This document shows, piece after piece, positions 10,800 through 27,200 of a DNA stretch of 64,000 bases; within the stretch, counting starts at the first letter, position 1; every line of letters starts with the position of its first letter. This DNA comes from Tubiluchus corallicola (lineage: Eukaryota; Priapulida; Priapulimorpha; Priapulimorphida; Tubiluchidae), in assembly GCA_030141605.1 (NCBI GenBank), contig JAQGDQ010000277.1, forward strand, positions 1 through 64,000. The letters are read 5' to 3'. The notes below the pieces were generated by a model that worked only from the letters and a program-made list of their open reading frames with translations, was not told where the DNA came from and did not search any database. A program made the position numbers and the translations under genes.

Positions 10800-13128
10800 A
10801 CTGGTACAGGAATATTAAAATGTTACTTTCAAGTAGTTCAAAATTAAAGACAAGAATCTGCATCTACATCGCTTATTTTTGAAGCAGCATTTGAATCGAT
10901 TTCTGGAAGCAAAGTAAAAGTAAAACAAGAAACTTATTGCCTTATTCCGCACAGAGCTTGTAATGTATAAAACTTGAAAATTTAAGCTCTGGCGACCTTA
11001 TGTACAGCTATTTTAACAGCAAGTCGTTGGAAACAAGTTTAGATAATATTGGGTAAAGTTAAGAAAAAATAATCAAATCATTTGTAGTGCACATTTGGCT
11101 AACAATGCAATAGTATAAATTTCTTAATCCTGTCAGTAAATTAATAATATATTTTTTGGTGGGTCTGTGGTGAGTCAGCGGTGTGTTACCAGGTGGTGCG
11201 AACATTTTAAAATACTAAGAATTTTCTTTCTAGTTACATAAGTCTTCCAAACAGGTAATGCGAACTAACAAAACTTTGTACGGAAAGTTCTTTGGGAAAT
11301 TCTGTCAAATAGCCTTTTCTTTCCCTTTAACTTGTAACGTCCGAAAACGGACATAAGATTACTGTTCTTATCTTGCCTTGTCTGGTGAGTAATAGCGCCT
11401 ACTCAATGATATATTACGTACGGTATGATAATCTTCTTAAAAAGATTTACCTGCAGCCATATTTTTCATATTTTAATTTGCCAAGTAGGATATTTATTTC
11501 TTTTTAGTTGGACAGCCATTTCAAATAACAATGAATATTAATTTCAGGTTCGAGCTTTATAGTAAAAGAGCAAACTTTCACAGATGATGAATTATTGATT
11601 TTCAGCAAAATACACCTCCTGCATATGTAGTTTTTCATAGTAATAACGCCTTTTATTATAAGTACAACGTTTACAACTATTAAGTGCAAAAGTATAGTTT
11701 ATGTCACTTCTTGTTTTGATGGATAGAGAATCTTAATAAGTTTTGCGAGGTGATTTTTTGTAGAAGTTGAGGATTATTGTACTGCAGGAGAGTTTTCTAC
11801 GCACTACTCCATAGTCAGGTGGTACTGCGCGCGCGTATAACATGAAATGTGCGCACCGGCAATACTGAGATTATTAACGAACTTCTCGTCAGCCATGCTG
11901 CTTCCACTTCCGTATTTGACTGAATGAGAATGTTAGACAGTACACGCATCCGTGTACTGTGCAGATAGTCAGACTGTCAGTTATCCTCAATGTACCCGCA
12001 TCCGAAAGTAGTGAAGATGCCTCTGCTAGTTTAAAAGGCATCTTGGCAACGAAATTGAATGTAATATCAAAATTTATGATTTCGCAAGCGTAATATTGAA
12101 ACAGTACAACCGCTCCAAACGTTACAACAAAATATTTACCAGTTTGTTTCTTAATATTGACATTGTGTACGGTAATGAAAAAATAAGTGACATTTACTTT
12201 TATCGTGACAGAACACGCATTGTTTCCTGTTGTAAAACTGCGCGCACATTGCGAGTAGAAAGAGGAATTTAAAAACAGACTTTCGAAAACCAAGTGACCC
12301 GAAACTTAACTCCTTCACGACTATGATATGAAAATTTAGGAGTGAATGTTTAGGTAGTTTTGGTGTCCCCGAATAAAGCTACTCATAATGACCTTCATAA
12401 TAACCTAGTATCATTTGCCTGTGAATTTGTGAAAGAAAATTAAATTTCATATATAGATTTTCTTATTAAATGGAGTAATTAACAAGACGATTCCCAAATA
12501 TTTGCAAGAATTTCACAGAGTTTTCATTTCAAAGTCTTCTAGCTTCCAAGTGATAGGTTGTATCTAAAACTAATAAGGCATTGTTTTTACTCGTTACAGA
12601 TGACATGTAAATGTATGAAGGAGTTAAGGAATTATTAATGCAATATTAAGGAGCTCTGCAATATTAATGATAATAATAACTGCCTAATTACAAAGCGAAT
12701 GATAATTTCACTGCACGACTCGGTGAAATTATCAACTTTTATCGGTTTCTCTAAACTTGTCGTATGAAAGTGATGATACACAATAATTATCATCGTTAAT
12801 AATTAATCTTGGCATTAAGATTATAACAATTAATTGTTGTGCGCATATTTTAATATATGCGTGATTTCAATTTTATGTTTGCATTGTATATAAGTCTAGC
12901 AATAAAGAAGAAACGATAATGAATTACCTGACGCCTGACGGTTGACGTGCCTGGCGGCTCTTTTAAGCCCAAAAACCTGCTTAAATGCAATGTTTTGGAG
13001 ATTAAGCCATACATGTGTAAAGATTTGCAATGAAGATTGACAAGCCATAATGAGTATAGTTCAAGTGTTTTTGTCCATTTACCAATTCACTTATCGGTCT
13101 TTCGTTCTTACATGCAGTTGACTATTCG
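10800..13128. other. non-coding stretch
   Basis: AT-rich sequence. A 134-codon stop-free minus-strand frame at 11889-12293 begins with TTG, has no recognisable domain and no clear splice sites, and is not called. Confidence 0.35.
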
Positions 13129-13386
13129 CCATCCATCCATTCATCCATCCATCCATCCATCCATCCATCCATCCATCCATCCATCCATCCATCCATCCAT
13201 CCATCCATCCATCCATCCATCCATCCATCCATCCATCCATCCATCCATCCATCATCCATCATCCATCATCCATCATCCATCATCCATCCATCCATCCATC
13301 CATCCATCCATCCATCCATCCATCCATCCATCCATCCATCCATCCATCCATCCATCAATCCATCCATCCATCCATCCATCAATCCA
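13129..13386. repeat. (CATC)n tetranucleotide microsatellite
   Basis: About 258 bp of CATC units with a short CATCATC-interrupted block near 13250-13285. Long open frames on both strands here (HPSI or DGWM repeats) are artefacts of the period. Confidence 0.97.
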
Positions 13387-14009
13387 AATTCGCTCGAAAA
13401 AGTTGAGTTTCACTTGTTCAATGTTTGATGATCGCACTGCCTTTTTCCATTTAGCATTGGAAATGACTAGATTAAGTTGCGCAATTTTATTTGTTCTACT
13501 TTTGCGATAAAATATAAATTCATAATTTATTAATAATCTGAGTTTCAATGGCAACTAACGAAAAGTCAAAAGGTGTTAGGCGCAAATTTGTATTCATATC
13601 AGTATCAGACAATTTATCGAAAATTTTCACCTAAATTTGTCCCTTGATTTTTATTAATTAGCTCATAGTTAACTTATAGATTTATTCTGATTTTTTTCTA
13701 TTGTACGTCTTTTGTTGTTTGGTTACAGGTAGTGAGATAGATCCCTGAAAAAACAGTGCAAATTCATGCATTATAGAAGCTAATTTCTAAAGTTTGCTAC
13801 TCTCATTTCAGTCGTATGTAACTTCCCGTTAGAATCACAGAGAGACTGTCTGTGTAAACACCCTGTGCACCAAGCAGCTGAAAGAACTTTTTTTGTGAAA
13901 ATTTCCAATGAAATCTATTTTTCTTTCAAATTTGTTTTCAGGCAACAGAGCTGGAACGGATCATTATGAAATTGTGGCAGATCACAATCACTCTTGTTTG
14001 ATTGTTTGG

Positions 14010-14398
14010 GTGCGCGGTAAGTTTGGTACTGGTAATTTTGGTACGAGGAAAATTTGGTGCAGAGTAAACATGGTACTAGTAAATACTGGAAAATTTGGTA
14101 CTATCATCTTAAAGTACAAGATGATACCTTATTATTTTATTTGTTACAATTATTTTATACTGAGATACAGAAATGCTTTCTTTTTCGTTTAGTACTAAAT
14201 TTTCCTGTACCAAACTTTCCTAGTACCAAATTTCCCCCGTACCATATTTTCCTGGTACCAAAAATTCCTTGTACCTTAAGATGATAGTACCAAATTTTCC
14301 AGTACCAAAATTACCGCGTACCAAAAATTCCTAGTAGAAATTTCCTCGTACTAAAATTACTTGTACCAAATTTACTTGTACCAAGCTTTCCTACATTC
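14010..14398. mobile_element. foldback array of ~15-bp units (locus B)
   Basis: The left side carries units of the type GGTACTAGGAAAATTT, and the right side (14190-14395) carries the inverse (AAATTTTCCTGTACC and variants). An inner perfect-grade palindrome pairs 14084-14120 with 14268-14304 (36 of 37 positions complementary, by eye). The left boundary TGCGCGGTAA (14011-14020) and right boundary CCTACATTC (14390-14398) match those of locus A at 1374-1625, although the internal unit sequence differs. I see no perfect flanking direct repeat here. No protein is encoded. Confidence 0.65.
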
Positions 14399-16150
14399 CT
14401 TGAGGGCATTGATAATGATTTTTAACAGTTAATAGCAGTACCACAATATGCAAGAGCCGCGATTATACAATGGCATTTGATATCGTAGCTGTGTCTGCTA
14501 TCTTAGTAAGAATCACCTGGCTGCCCATTGCCCAGCGACTCTAGTTCTATTAAATATCACTTCTCATCATTCGCCAGTGAAGTTTACATATTTGATATAG
14601 TGCTAAGTTTTCTGTTTGCAGGCCTCTGTGAAGCAGCGAGCCCCTTCAAAGTACAAAATACTGTAGCGTGTACACTAGCACGAGTGCATTGTAGTCGAGT
14701 AATTTGTCACTACATTTTAACTCATTGACTATCCTAAACATTAAAAAATTAAATAAATTTGCACTAAATAAATAAATATATAAATAACTAAACAAGCAAA
14801 ATCGCAAAAAACAAAAAATCAATTAAACAAGTAAATAAATAAATTAATTAATAAAAATAGTGTTCGTTTCTAAGTTTTTGCTGTATTGTGTCAGTCTAAT
14901 TTTATGCATTGTTATTTTTTCTTGCCTATAAATACTATAATCAGAAAAAGAAAGTCAAGTTTGGCTTATCACAGCGAAGAAATCATGTGGCCCTGGTTCT
15001 TTATTCAGCCACATGCTGTGATGCTAGTTATATTAATAGGAACACACTAAGTCCTTAACAACAAGTAAGCCATTATTTACTATCAATTACAGGGTCTAAT
15101 GAGAAAGTGAAAATTAGTTACACGTCAAGGGAGTTTTTGATTATCAATTTGCAGCATATAGCACGACATCGTGTTACACGAAATTTTTACCGTTCAGAAT
15201 TTTAAATAAAGATGTCGTGCTGTTAGTTTTTTGCTGCCTTTATGCTTGTCTTGAAGATATTGTTGTTATTGATCGACGTGCTTTACAGGTGTTAAACTTC
15301 CAGTTTAGCAGTTTAGGCTTCTTATAAACTAATACCACGCAACATGATTAGTTTTAAACTTTTAATTCATTCTGACTTTTAGTGTAGATCGTAAAAGGTT
15401 TAAAGTTTGCCCGCAGAGCCTGCAGAGAGTTAGGGAGGTCTTCTGCACTATGCAGGATTTAAAGCGCTGAAAAGTGTTATCCGAAAAGGCATTTCCACTG
15501 CCAGATTTGGCATTGAAAGCACCAACGGCCAGGAACCCACCATGGGCGCTTACAGCTCCCCCTCAGACTTTGGGCCTAGCTGAATTTTTGTAGAATCCCC
15601 CCATTTCTGACATCTGTAGCTTGAAATGTCTGGTGATGTGCATAGTCTAGTGTAATTTATGTAAATTCAGAGAGAAACGTTCTGATACAGTAGCATCTTG
15701 TTTATATTTTGACGCGTACATTGTTGAATGCGCTAGTGATACTTACGAAAGCATATTAAGGCCATTACATCCAATTATAAAGAAAATATGTTATAGCGGT
15801 TTTAATCTGGTCCTAATAGCTTTCGTAGACACTAGTGACATCACGCTAAAAGTAATACAGCTAATTATTGCTTGTATACAGAATCATATTTTACCTTCAG
15901 CACTGTTTTAACCTGCGCATAATTATATCGTCCCTGTGCAAAGATGCCAACTGTCGAAGATTATTTTGCTCAGTTTCACGAAATGCTACAAAAAGAAGAA
16001 TTCTACAAAAGAAGGGAACCACAAGTCAGATGAAAGAAAGAAAAGTGAAGAGAAAATAATAATAGGCAATGTAATGAGTAATGACAATAGTGTCACGTTG
16101 TTAATAGGTTAATAAAGTTCGTGTTAATAGGTGATTTTTGATGATGCTAA
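14399..16150. other. non-coding stretch
   Basis: Includes an A-rich (AAATAAAT)-type run at 14735-14860 and a small more GC-rich island at 15410-15600 with a 46-codon open frame (about 15434-15585) that I do not recognise. No splice-supported exon. Confidence 0.35.
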
Positions 16151-16515
16151 AGGCTACCCGATCGATCAATTCAGAGGTTGACGTTTTTGACGTACTGTGT
16201 GTAGTTCGACAACTCTTGCGTGAGCATAGTGGTAAATTTGAAATCTGAATTTTTATCTTAAAAATTGCCGAGTTTTAGTATATCACACTGAATCTCGTTT
16301 GCGCTTTTGCAAACACGTGCAACACGCTCATAGAGTTTGAGCTGCTGAAAATTATGTTTAGTTGTGATGTCGTTAATAGTTGGGCAATCCCGCCGTTAAT
16401 TTTAATCTATAATTTAATTATCAGAAATGCTTTGCAATATTATTGTTGCTAAAACGTATACACTTCAACATGGGGTAGGATTGAAAAATCTTGTTTTCCT
16501 TTAATAGGAAACTTG
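16150..16515 (+). repeat. dispersed repeat family R1, copy 1
   Basis: Shares a series of conserved blocks with 29870-30290 (opposite strand) and 49480-49680: TCACACTGAAT, CACGTGCAACACGCTC, AGTTGGGC, and TTTAATTATCAGAAA. Order and spacing are the same. No coding capacity is visible. Confidence 0.65.
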
Positions 16516-17015
16516 TAAAATGTTCTCTTGTGCAAAAGGTGACTGCACTACAGAAAAATAACCAAAATCAGAAAACATTTTTGCCATGTACATTTTACCA
16601 GATTATTTAACTAAGTAGATTGTGAAATACCGCTGCTGCATGATATTGCGGGAGTAATAATTTTGTAAGAGCCAACTAACTTATTGACAGACCCCTTGAC
16701 ATTTACTCTGACCAGTCAAGCAAACAATTTATCGAACGAACTTTGAATGTAACGTGATAAAGTGATATAAAATTTGTCTTACGTTTAGTATGTACTTCAC
16801 TTATTGTATTGTGCCTATATATTGTATTATGTATTATGTATGTAAATGAGTGTACTGAATTGTTGCCTTTAGTTTCAGTTTTATGCACTGGAGCTTATAT
16901 TTTGCATCTAACGCATTTGCCTTTAGCAGTGTTTAATATCGAAAACATTTTTAACACCGAGGATTGTAAGTTTATTGTAATCTGTTTTATGGCAAATAAA
17001 GCGTAATATGTATAT

Positions 17016-17348
17016 TGTTACGAAGGCAGATTATGACCAACCCCCCAATGTCAGTAATGGGTATGGTTGAGAAGCCTAGTAATGCAAATGTACCTGTATA
17101 AAACAGAATGCATGCCGTAATTTGACGATTCCAACCTGGCCTTTCTGTCTGTAAAGGTGATTGCTGTAGGTTTGCTGATTTTTATACAAAAGTCTGTTCA
17201 CATGTCGTGGAGCTACTGGTTGTGCATTAAAGTTTATTTTACATTGGTATTCTTTTTACTTTTCTCGTCTGCTGTAAAGTATTTCATAACTTGTATGCCG
17301 CTCTATACATCCTGAGACGGATCCGCACTGGAACCCGGATCCGTTACA
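17016..17348 (+). mobile_element. candidate solo LTR
   Basis: A 333-bp segment begins TGTTACG and ends CGTTACA, near-inverted TG...CA termini. It is flanked by the 4-bp direct repeat ATAT (17012-17015 and 17349-17352). Inside are a TATA box (TATAAAA at 17097-17103) and a later ATTAAA polyadenylation-type signal (17226-17231), in LTR order. No internal retrotransposon sequence adjoins it. The short AT target duplication is weak evidence by itself. Confidence 0.5.
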
Positions 17349-17352
17349 ATAT

Positions 17353-19020
17353 TATATGTAAATAGCAGCACAAGCGAGCCATTTAAACAAAACAACCCTC
17401 CATACCCTCCATATCTCATGTCTAAAATTTTATAAAAGTTAAAATTTTAAAATTTCGAAAGTAAAACAGATTAATTTAAACTCATTTTTTTCAATGAGCG
17501 ATAAGCGTGTGAGAAAAACCTTAAATAGACAATAAAATTCAAGCCGCTATAGATTTTATGACGTTCATTCGAAACATTCTTGATAAGACGGCTTACGAGA
17601 AACGATATTCTATCTGAAACTGTATTGTATACAATAGATAACAATGTCGTTTTTGTATATTACCATGATTGTTTGTATTTTTTGTACCTTTTACAGTGAG
17701 CTGTCCAACAGTTAATGCGCCTTTTTTGTATGTTTTGCAGTCCGCTTTAGCCTTGTGGTGCCATCTGTACAAAGAGACTGAAAGCAGCGCCCTTGTGAGT
17801 ACCATGATTGAGTTATGATATGAACAGCTTCTTCGTTTAAATCGAGACCATAATAATTTACCGTTTTACGTGAATTAAGTTATTAACCATAATTACAACC
17901 TCTAGCAGTTATTTTTGGATAACTTGTGTATACCTACTCGTGGCGCAAGATATTTATTTCAGAATGAAGAGAATTTTTGACGTCAAGACAACAGCATGCT
18001 GCAAATGATAACAATATTCTCAATTCTGCAGTATGCCTATAATTTATGTTTATTGTGGCGTGTCCCAGAAAAGGGTTTTTGAGCCTTTTTCCCTTCTGTA
18101 TTATAAAATATTTACCTGATGTCACTGATGATGCGACAGTAATTTTGACGATGTAAAAACTCTATCCAAAACTTTTTGTCAACTCATTGTATAGTATACA
18201 TAATGTGATAGTTTAGTGATCAGCTTTTCGTGATAAATTGTCCAATAATTTATGGGCTTAATACAGGCAATTAGTAGTATAAAAATGCTTATCCTGTTAA
18301 TAAAATATTGCTTTTTGACTTCCAAATATTATTTTAAGGAACTAATGCTCTAATTGACTAATTGTTGTTTTGAATATTGTACTGAGGGCTTGTTGTGGCT
18401 GATGACAAAATTAAAAATAAAATTAATAAAAATAAATTTAAATTGATAAAATCTAATGCTGGCAAGGGAATACAGTTGAACTCTAAGCTATGCATGTGAA
18501 TGTACCTTTATATAGAGACGATTCAAACTCTGACTTTTTATTAGTAAAGACCACCAATAACGTGCACAACTCAGCTTATAAAAAGGGAAGGTCTACTGGA
18601 GAGTCCTCTGCAGTGTGTTTCTCTTATCCAGCTCTGTTCACACTCGCACGCTTTGCCGCAAACGGGTCAGTAGAGTCATTTCCTCTGATAGATATTTTGG
18701 TAAGCTGACTATGTAATGTGTGCTTTAGTAATAATTTATCGATAATTCAATTTTATTATTTGATTAGATAATTTTATTTTAACTAAAACGTTTGGTTAGT
18801 TTAAGCGTAAACCCCCCATTTTAGGCCGCAGTAGCAGTGCCATCCTCCCTGCCTCTGTTGTGAACGGACGACGGTCCAATATTTACTGCTACTATTGATC
18901 ATAAATTTATTTAAAAGTTTGCATGTTTGATGTAAAGCCTATTGTAAAATATAGTTCATCAGTTTAAAATCCTGTTTAATATATATAAACTTTGTTTATT
19001 TTAAGTGGATTGACGCACAG
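17353..19020. other. non-coding stretch
   Basis: AT-rich, with scattered short A-rich runs near 18410-18450. Nothing supportable. Confidence 0.35.
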
Positions 19021-19329
19021 TGATATTACTGATCGGAGTTTTTCCACTGTACGGCAAATACATTTTAGCTGAAAACAAATATATACAACTGGTTATCAAG
19101 AACATAGTTACATAAATAGTTCGTTCAAAAACACAAGTAATTCATAACTAACACTTAAAATTGAAATATTTAAAGCCCCCCACAAAGTACAGAAGCGATA
19201 CCAGAAACAATTGTCAATGTACATGATCCTATTAGTTATACAAAAGTACGATTAAATGCTCAATAACTGGTGTCTAATTCAAAAGTCCAAAATTCAAAAT
19301 AATTCAGGTTCCAATTCAATATACAATTA

Positions 19330-19870
19330 CAGGTACAATCAACTAGCAAAATGTTTAGTAGACTTTATGTAGTTCTGCAACAATTTGAAGAGAATGCCAC
19401 TGGATGGATGACCTGATCTGAGTTTATGAAAGATGTTGTTGTAAATAATAGCAGGTCTAGGGTTGGAGTGTAATTCTTGAGTTATATGCTGATAATAACA
19501 GAGCTGGTCCAGTAATGGTGTTTTGTGTACGCCATAGTTTGAACATTCAAAAAAATAATGGCGCGACTCTCAGTTGAATTGTTGCAGCTACATGAAGGTT
19601 CATCGATAATAATCCTTGAAAACAAATTACCTTTCAATTGTGAAAAATTGGCAATGAATCTATGTTGGCAAAATTGGCAAATCCAGTTTATTGACTGCAT
19701 TGAAAACTTAAATACATTTTGCTCTTCATGCTTTCTCAGCTATAATTCAATGCATTTGCCATGTCCTATGCGACCAGAATTACTCAAGTTATTAGAAGAA
19801 AGGCGAACCCATAAAAGTTTGGCGTTGCATCACCAAATTATCCATAGATACATAGGCTTTATGTTGGTAG
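19330..19870 (-). pseudogene. 3' end of a non-LTR retrotransposon ORF, decayed
   Basis: Minus-strand translation reads INWICQFCQHRFIANFSQLK, then IIIDEPSCSCNNSTESRA. After a frameshift at an A-run (about 19552-19558) it continues YFFECSNYGVHKTPLLDQ and IIYNNIFHKLRSGHPSS. The Cys-rich C-x-C...E...FF-x-C arrangement is the usual C-terminal motif after the RT domain of these elements. Stops upstream (about 19720-19870) show decay. The 3' untranslated part probably extends toward 19020. Confidence 0.6.
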
Positions 19871-19889
19871 ATTTTTTTTACTTTTAACC

Positions 19890-23100
<3,211 letters not shown>

Positions 23101-23102
23101 CC

Positions 23103-23262
<160 letters not shown>

Positions 23263-23264
23263 CA

Positions 23265-23299
23265 GGGGAGGGGGAGGGGGAGGGGAGGGGGAGGGGGAG
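23265..23299 (+). repeat. (GGGGA)n G-rich tract with G-quadruplex potential
   Basis: Six to seven runs of four or five G are separated by single A. This satisfies the G3+N1-7 quadruplex pattern on the plus strand. It caps the preceding (GA)n tract. Confidence 0.8.
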
Positions 23300-24218
23300 T
23301 AACAGATAGTAGGCGTTGAATCGATTTATCTTATTAGATAGAAGGCAAGCGAGGCGAGAAATGGGTAGAAAAAGGCCCCTGCATAGTCAGAATGCGTACT
23401 ATGAATTTGGTAACTTTTGTTGCTTAACTACAGCCTTAACAGAAACAAAGTAATTAAAACTTGAAAACTAAGGCGACTTCGTGAGACAAGGGAGCTAGAA
23501 TGAGACTACGTACCTGTAATGTAAGAACACTACCCGAAAACGTTTTCTAGAAAAATTATGAAACGCTAATGATTCAAATTAATGTTCTATAATAAGCATA
23601 TAGACATTAAATAATTAGACATTCATTTTATTTCATTTATTTACTACGTTAATATTAAGTACAATGTATAAGCTACCATGTACTAAATATTATGTTCTAT
23701 GAATAAACGCAATTAATTAATTATATTTTGCAATGGCGCCAACATAATGAAGACTTTTTCTTTACACATTATATTATTCCATGTACACTAAAGTTTTTGT
23801 AAATCTAACACATCGCCAAACATAATTTTTTAACCATCGATGTTGAATTGGAAAAGCTTAGGGAATAAACAATATAAAAACAAGCAATTTTTCTTCGTTA
23901 TAACGCAACTCACAGACGCACTCAACGGAAGGAAAGTCTTTCTCGGTCGCTGGATAATATTAATATAATAAAATAATGAAAATAATAAAAACATCATTTT
24001 GATCTATTAAATCAGTTACAGAGGTAATAATTAGCAGAAAGCAGAATGTCCAGTAGTAGCAAACGCAATTACTCAAAAACGTTGCTACAGACATCTTCTG
24101 CAACTGATATAGACTACAAGATAGTTTCAGCTTTAAATGTAGAAGACTGCTGTTACACCTCGTAGGCTTGGCAAAACTATAATCCGTGATCCTCATTCAT
24201 AAAAGCTTTGATTGGCTA
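23300..24218. other. sequence downstream of the CFAP74-like gene
   Basis: AT-rich; should hold the gene's 3' untranslated region. I found no AATAAA on the minus strand close to the stop codon; the nearest clear one is near 23637. Confidence 0.35.
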
Positions 24219-27200
24219 CTAATCGGAAGTTGTTTTAGCAGGTTCAGCAGTCAAAACTACTCGGAACTTCTGTAAAGTGTCACTTTTTAGTGTCACATAA
24301 ATATCAGCAGTCATCGGCCTCACCTCATCGTCCTTCTTTGTCCATGTCACGGCCAGGAGAGTCTGTCCACCATATTCTACTGATGATTTTAAAGGTGTTA
24401 CTGCAAATCCGTTAGCTGACGAGTTTCCAACGTCCACAGTGAACTCTCGTGCGATCACTTTTTTCTGTACAGTCGGTTGCTTTACGCAGCATATCTGTAG
24501 TGTGGCACTTAAAGTAGATGGCGCTTCCTCGCTTTTTTGTAGTGGCAATAAAATGGCCTCTTTATTAATGCTTGTATCTTTTTCTGGACCAGGCCCTCTA
24601 AATATATTATGTCGTTCACCACCTTTGATAAATAACATTTTCTCTACAACTTTGCCCCGGAGTTGAACGGTATAAACTTCAGTGTGGTTTAGAAATCTAA
24701 TTTGCATGACGTCAGCATAATCTTCACTAGCATGATCAGGTGCAAATTTTGCTTGAACAGTTATTTTTTCGCCCATCTGTAAAGATGCGACTGAAGGAGT
24801 GCAATAAAACACTGAACAGCCATTGAAGTTGGACGGTCCAAGATCATACGTTGCTGGCTTAACGTCACGTGTTGAACTTGCCAGATCAATGTTGCAGTTA
24901 AGAGGAAAACCTGAACTATTCTTAATTTCAAACTTTACTGTGGCTGTGTCCCCAACAAGCAGGTACCCAAAATCAATCTCATTTACTGAACACGTGATAG
25001 ATGGAAGTACACCCTCCACTTTCAAAACTATTAAAATAGTGGACAATCCAGTTTTCACATGTAGAACTTCCAAGTACTTCTGAGGTGCCATGGGCTGACA
25101 TTCGATAAGCAATGTCTGTGTTTCACATGGAGCGAATGTGCGTAAAGCATTTAATAAGCAAAATGGTCCACATGGATTAAGGAGAGGAGCACTCAATGTG
25201 ATTATTCTTTCAGCACAATTTTGAACAACAATCTTGTGCACAACTCGTTGACTGGTCATCAGAGTACCGAAATTCACCTCGGTTGAGCCCTTGTCAGAAA
25301 CAACGAAAATTTCTGGAGGTACCGATGGACATTCAATTTCTAAATACAAAGTTTGGTTTTTATCACATTGAAGTGCTTTAGAGCTGTTAGCAGTAGCACA
25401 AGGCGCCAAAATACAAGGAATGTTATATATTGCAGTCGATGGTTCAAAATTCTTCATCAAAAAAGTTTTCGAACTGCTGAATTCAACAGAATCACTGCTG
25501 ATGCTGCTAGGTGATATAGAAGCTAACTTTGCAACTTGACCCATTTGACGCCATTTTGGAACGAGTTTCTTTTTACCTTCTGTAGTCTTCTTGGCTAGGT
25601 CCACTGCAGTTAATAACTGTATGCGTGAGCGCTCCTTTTTCTGCACCTCTGTAGCAGCCCGAGATTTGATGTCATGTTCATTCAAAGAAGGAGAAAAGGT
25701 AATGGTAATAACAGATCTGGCTCCTCTATACAAAATTCCTGTAACAGGTTGAATCGTTAGTGGGCATCCTTCGGGTAAGAGAAACTCGAATGCCACTGAT
25801 GCAGGATCCATTGTTTTTTCAACTTTTGGACATTCAATGTAAGTGTTTGAAACTCTGTGATCATACAAAGCTGTTGGTGCAAATTTTATAATTTGCTTAG
25901 TAAAGTTTAGTAGTGGAATAATTCCAGAGCCTGTACAGCGAATCTTGAACTGCTGTGAATAGGTATTTCTGCAGGTAATCTCGGTGCTATATGATTTACT
26001 AGCCTCGGGACTGAAATGGAAATCGAGTTTTTGGGTTTGATTGGGCAGCAGAATGCCAAAACCATCATTTGGCTGAACGTCAATGAATGTTGGTAGACCG
26101 ATAAAACCATACTCTTGTGGAAGCAAGCTATTGTTTTCCATTAACAAACTTTTGGTGACAGTTTCATATACTGTACAATTGCCAAAATCAATAACTGACT
26201 CACTGAATGTGATATTTGTCGTTGTCACAATAGCGTGCAGAGAATACTCAACATGTTGCTTCAACCCATGCACATTTATCTTCAGTACAGCTTGCAGAAC
26301 ACCTGTTTTTCTGTCAAAGAAATCATTTGTGTCTGATAGAATGCTGGTCTTTGGACAAAATTTGATGCACACCCAGAAAACTGAGTTTGCTTGTATGAAG
26401 ACTTTGTTTGGTATAATGCTTAGATGCACTTGTAGTTCTGGAGGCACTATAAATGTGGCAGTAGTCATCACACTATTGCGACTATGTATAGTTATTACGT
26501 CTTGATAAGTTTGATTCACAGCACAAATTTTCATATCGATCACTGGCTGTTCCACTGTAATTGGATTAATAATTGCTTTTCCAGACACTGTTATCTTAAT
26601 TTCTGTACAAAGTTGATGAGCACAAATAAAAAATGTCGTGTGGTATGTCCCAATGTCTCTTGGCTGAAAAGTTATGGGAATTCTATCAGACGAGCCAGGA
26701 GCTAATTTACCTTCCATTATGGGAAACAAAAAGTCTTCATGCAAGCAAGTATCTGACAGACAAGGATCTAGTGCAGTGATATCCTGCATGATGATTGACT
26801 CACCTTCTACAGGCACATTGATCAATATCTCAGTTTTGCTTCCTTCATTATCATTTACAGGATTCCCTGTAAGAAGATCGACTGGCTTTTCTTGTTGCAC
26901 TACATCTTTGTTATCAATCTCTTCCAAAATTGTTTCTTCTGGCAATTGTTTAATATGCGAGTTCATTTCTTTAGCAGCACTTTTATCTAAAACAGAATCT
27001 TCACTAACGATGACAGCTGGCTCTCCTTTAATTGTATTCTTGTCTTTAACAGGCTGGGTTGCAGTTACTGTGTCGGAGTCATCATGCTTTATGAAGTAAG
27101 TAGCTTCAACGGAACCTTTATTGATTACTACCAAATGTTTAGTAATAGTTTCTTTTGCTGTTACGGAACCAAAATCTATTTTGTTACTCTGAACGGAAAT

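Noticed and set aside
11889-12293. 134-codon minus-strand open frame
   Set aside because: It starts with TTG, shows no recognisable motif and has no convincing splice sites or neighbours.
13037-13554. Long open frames on both strands (repeated HPSI and DGWM)
   Set aside because: They are readings of the (CATC)n microsatellite with no flanking coding evidence.
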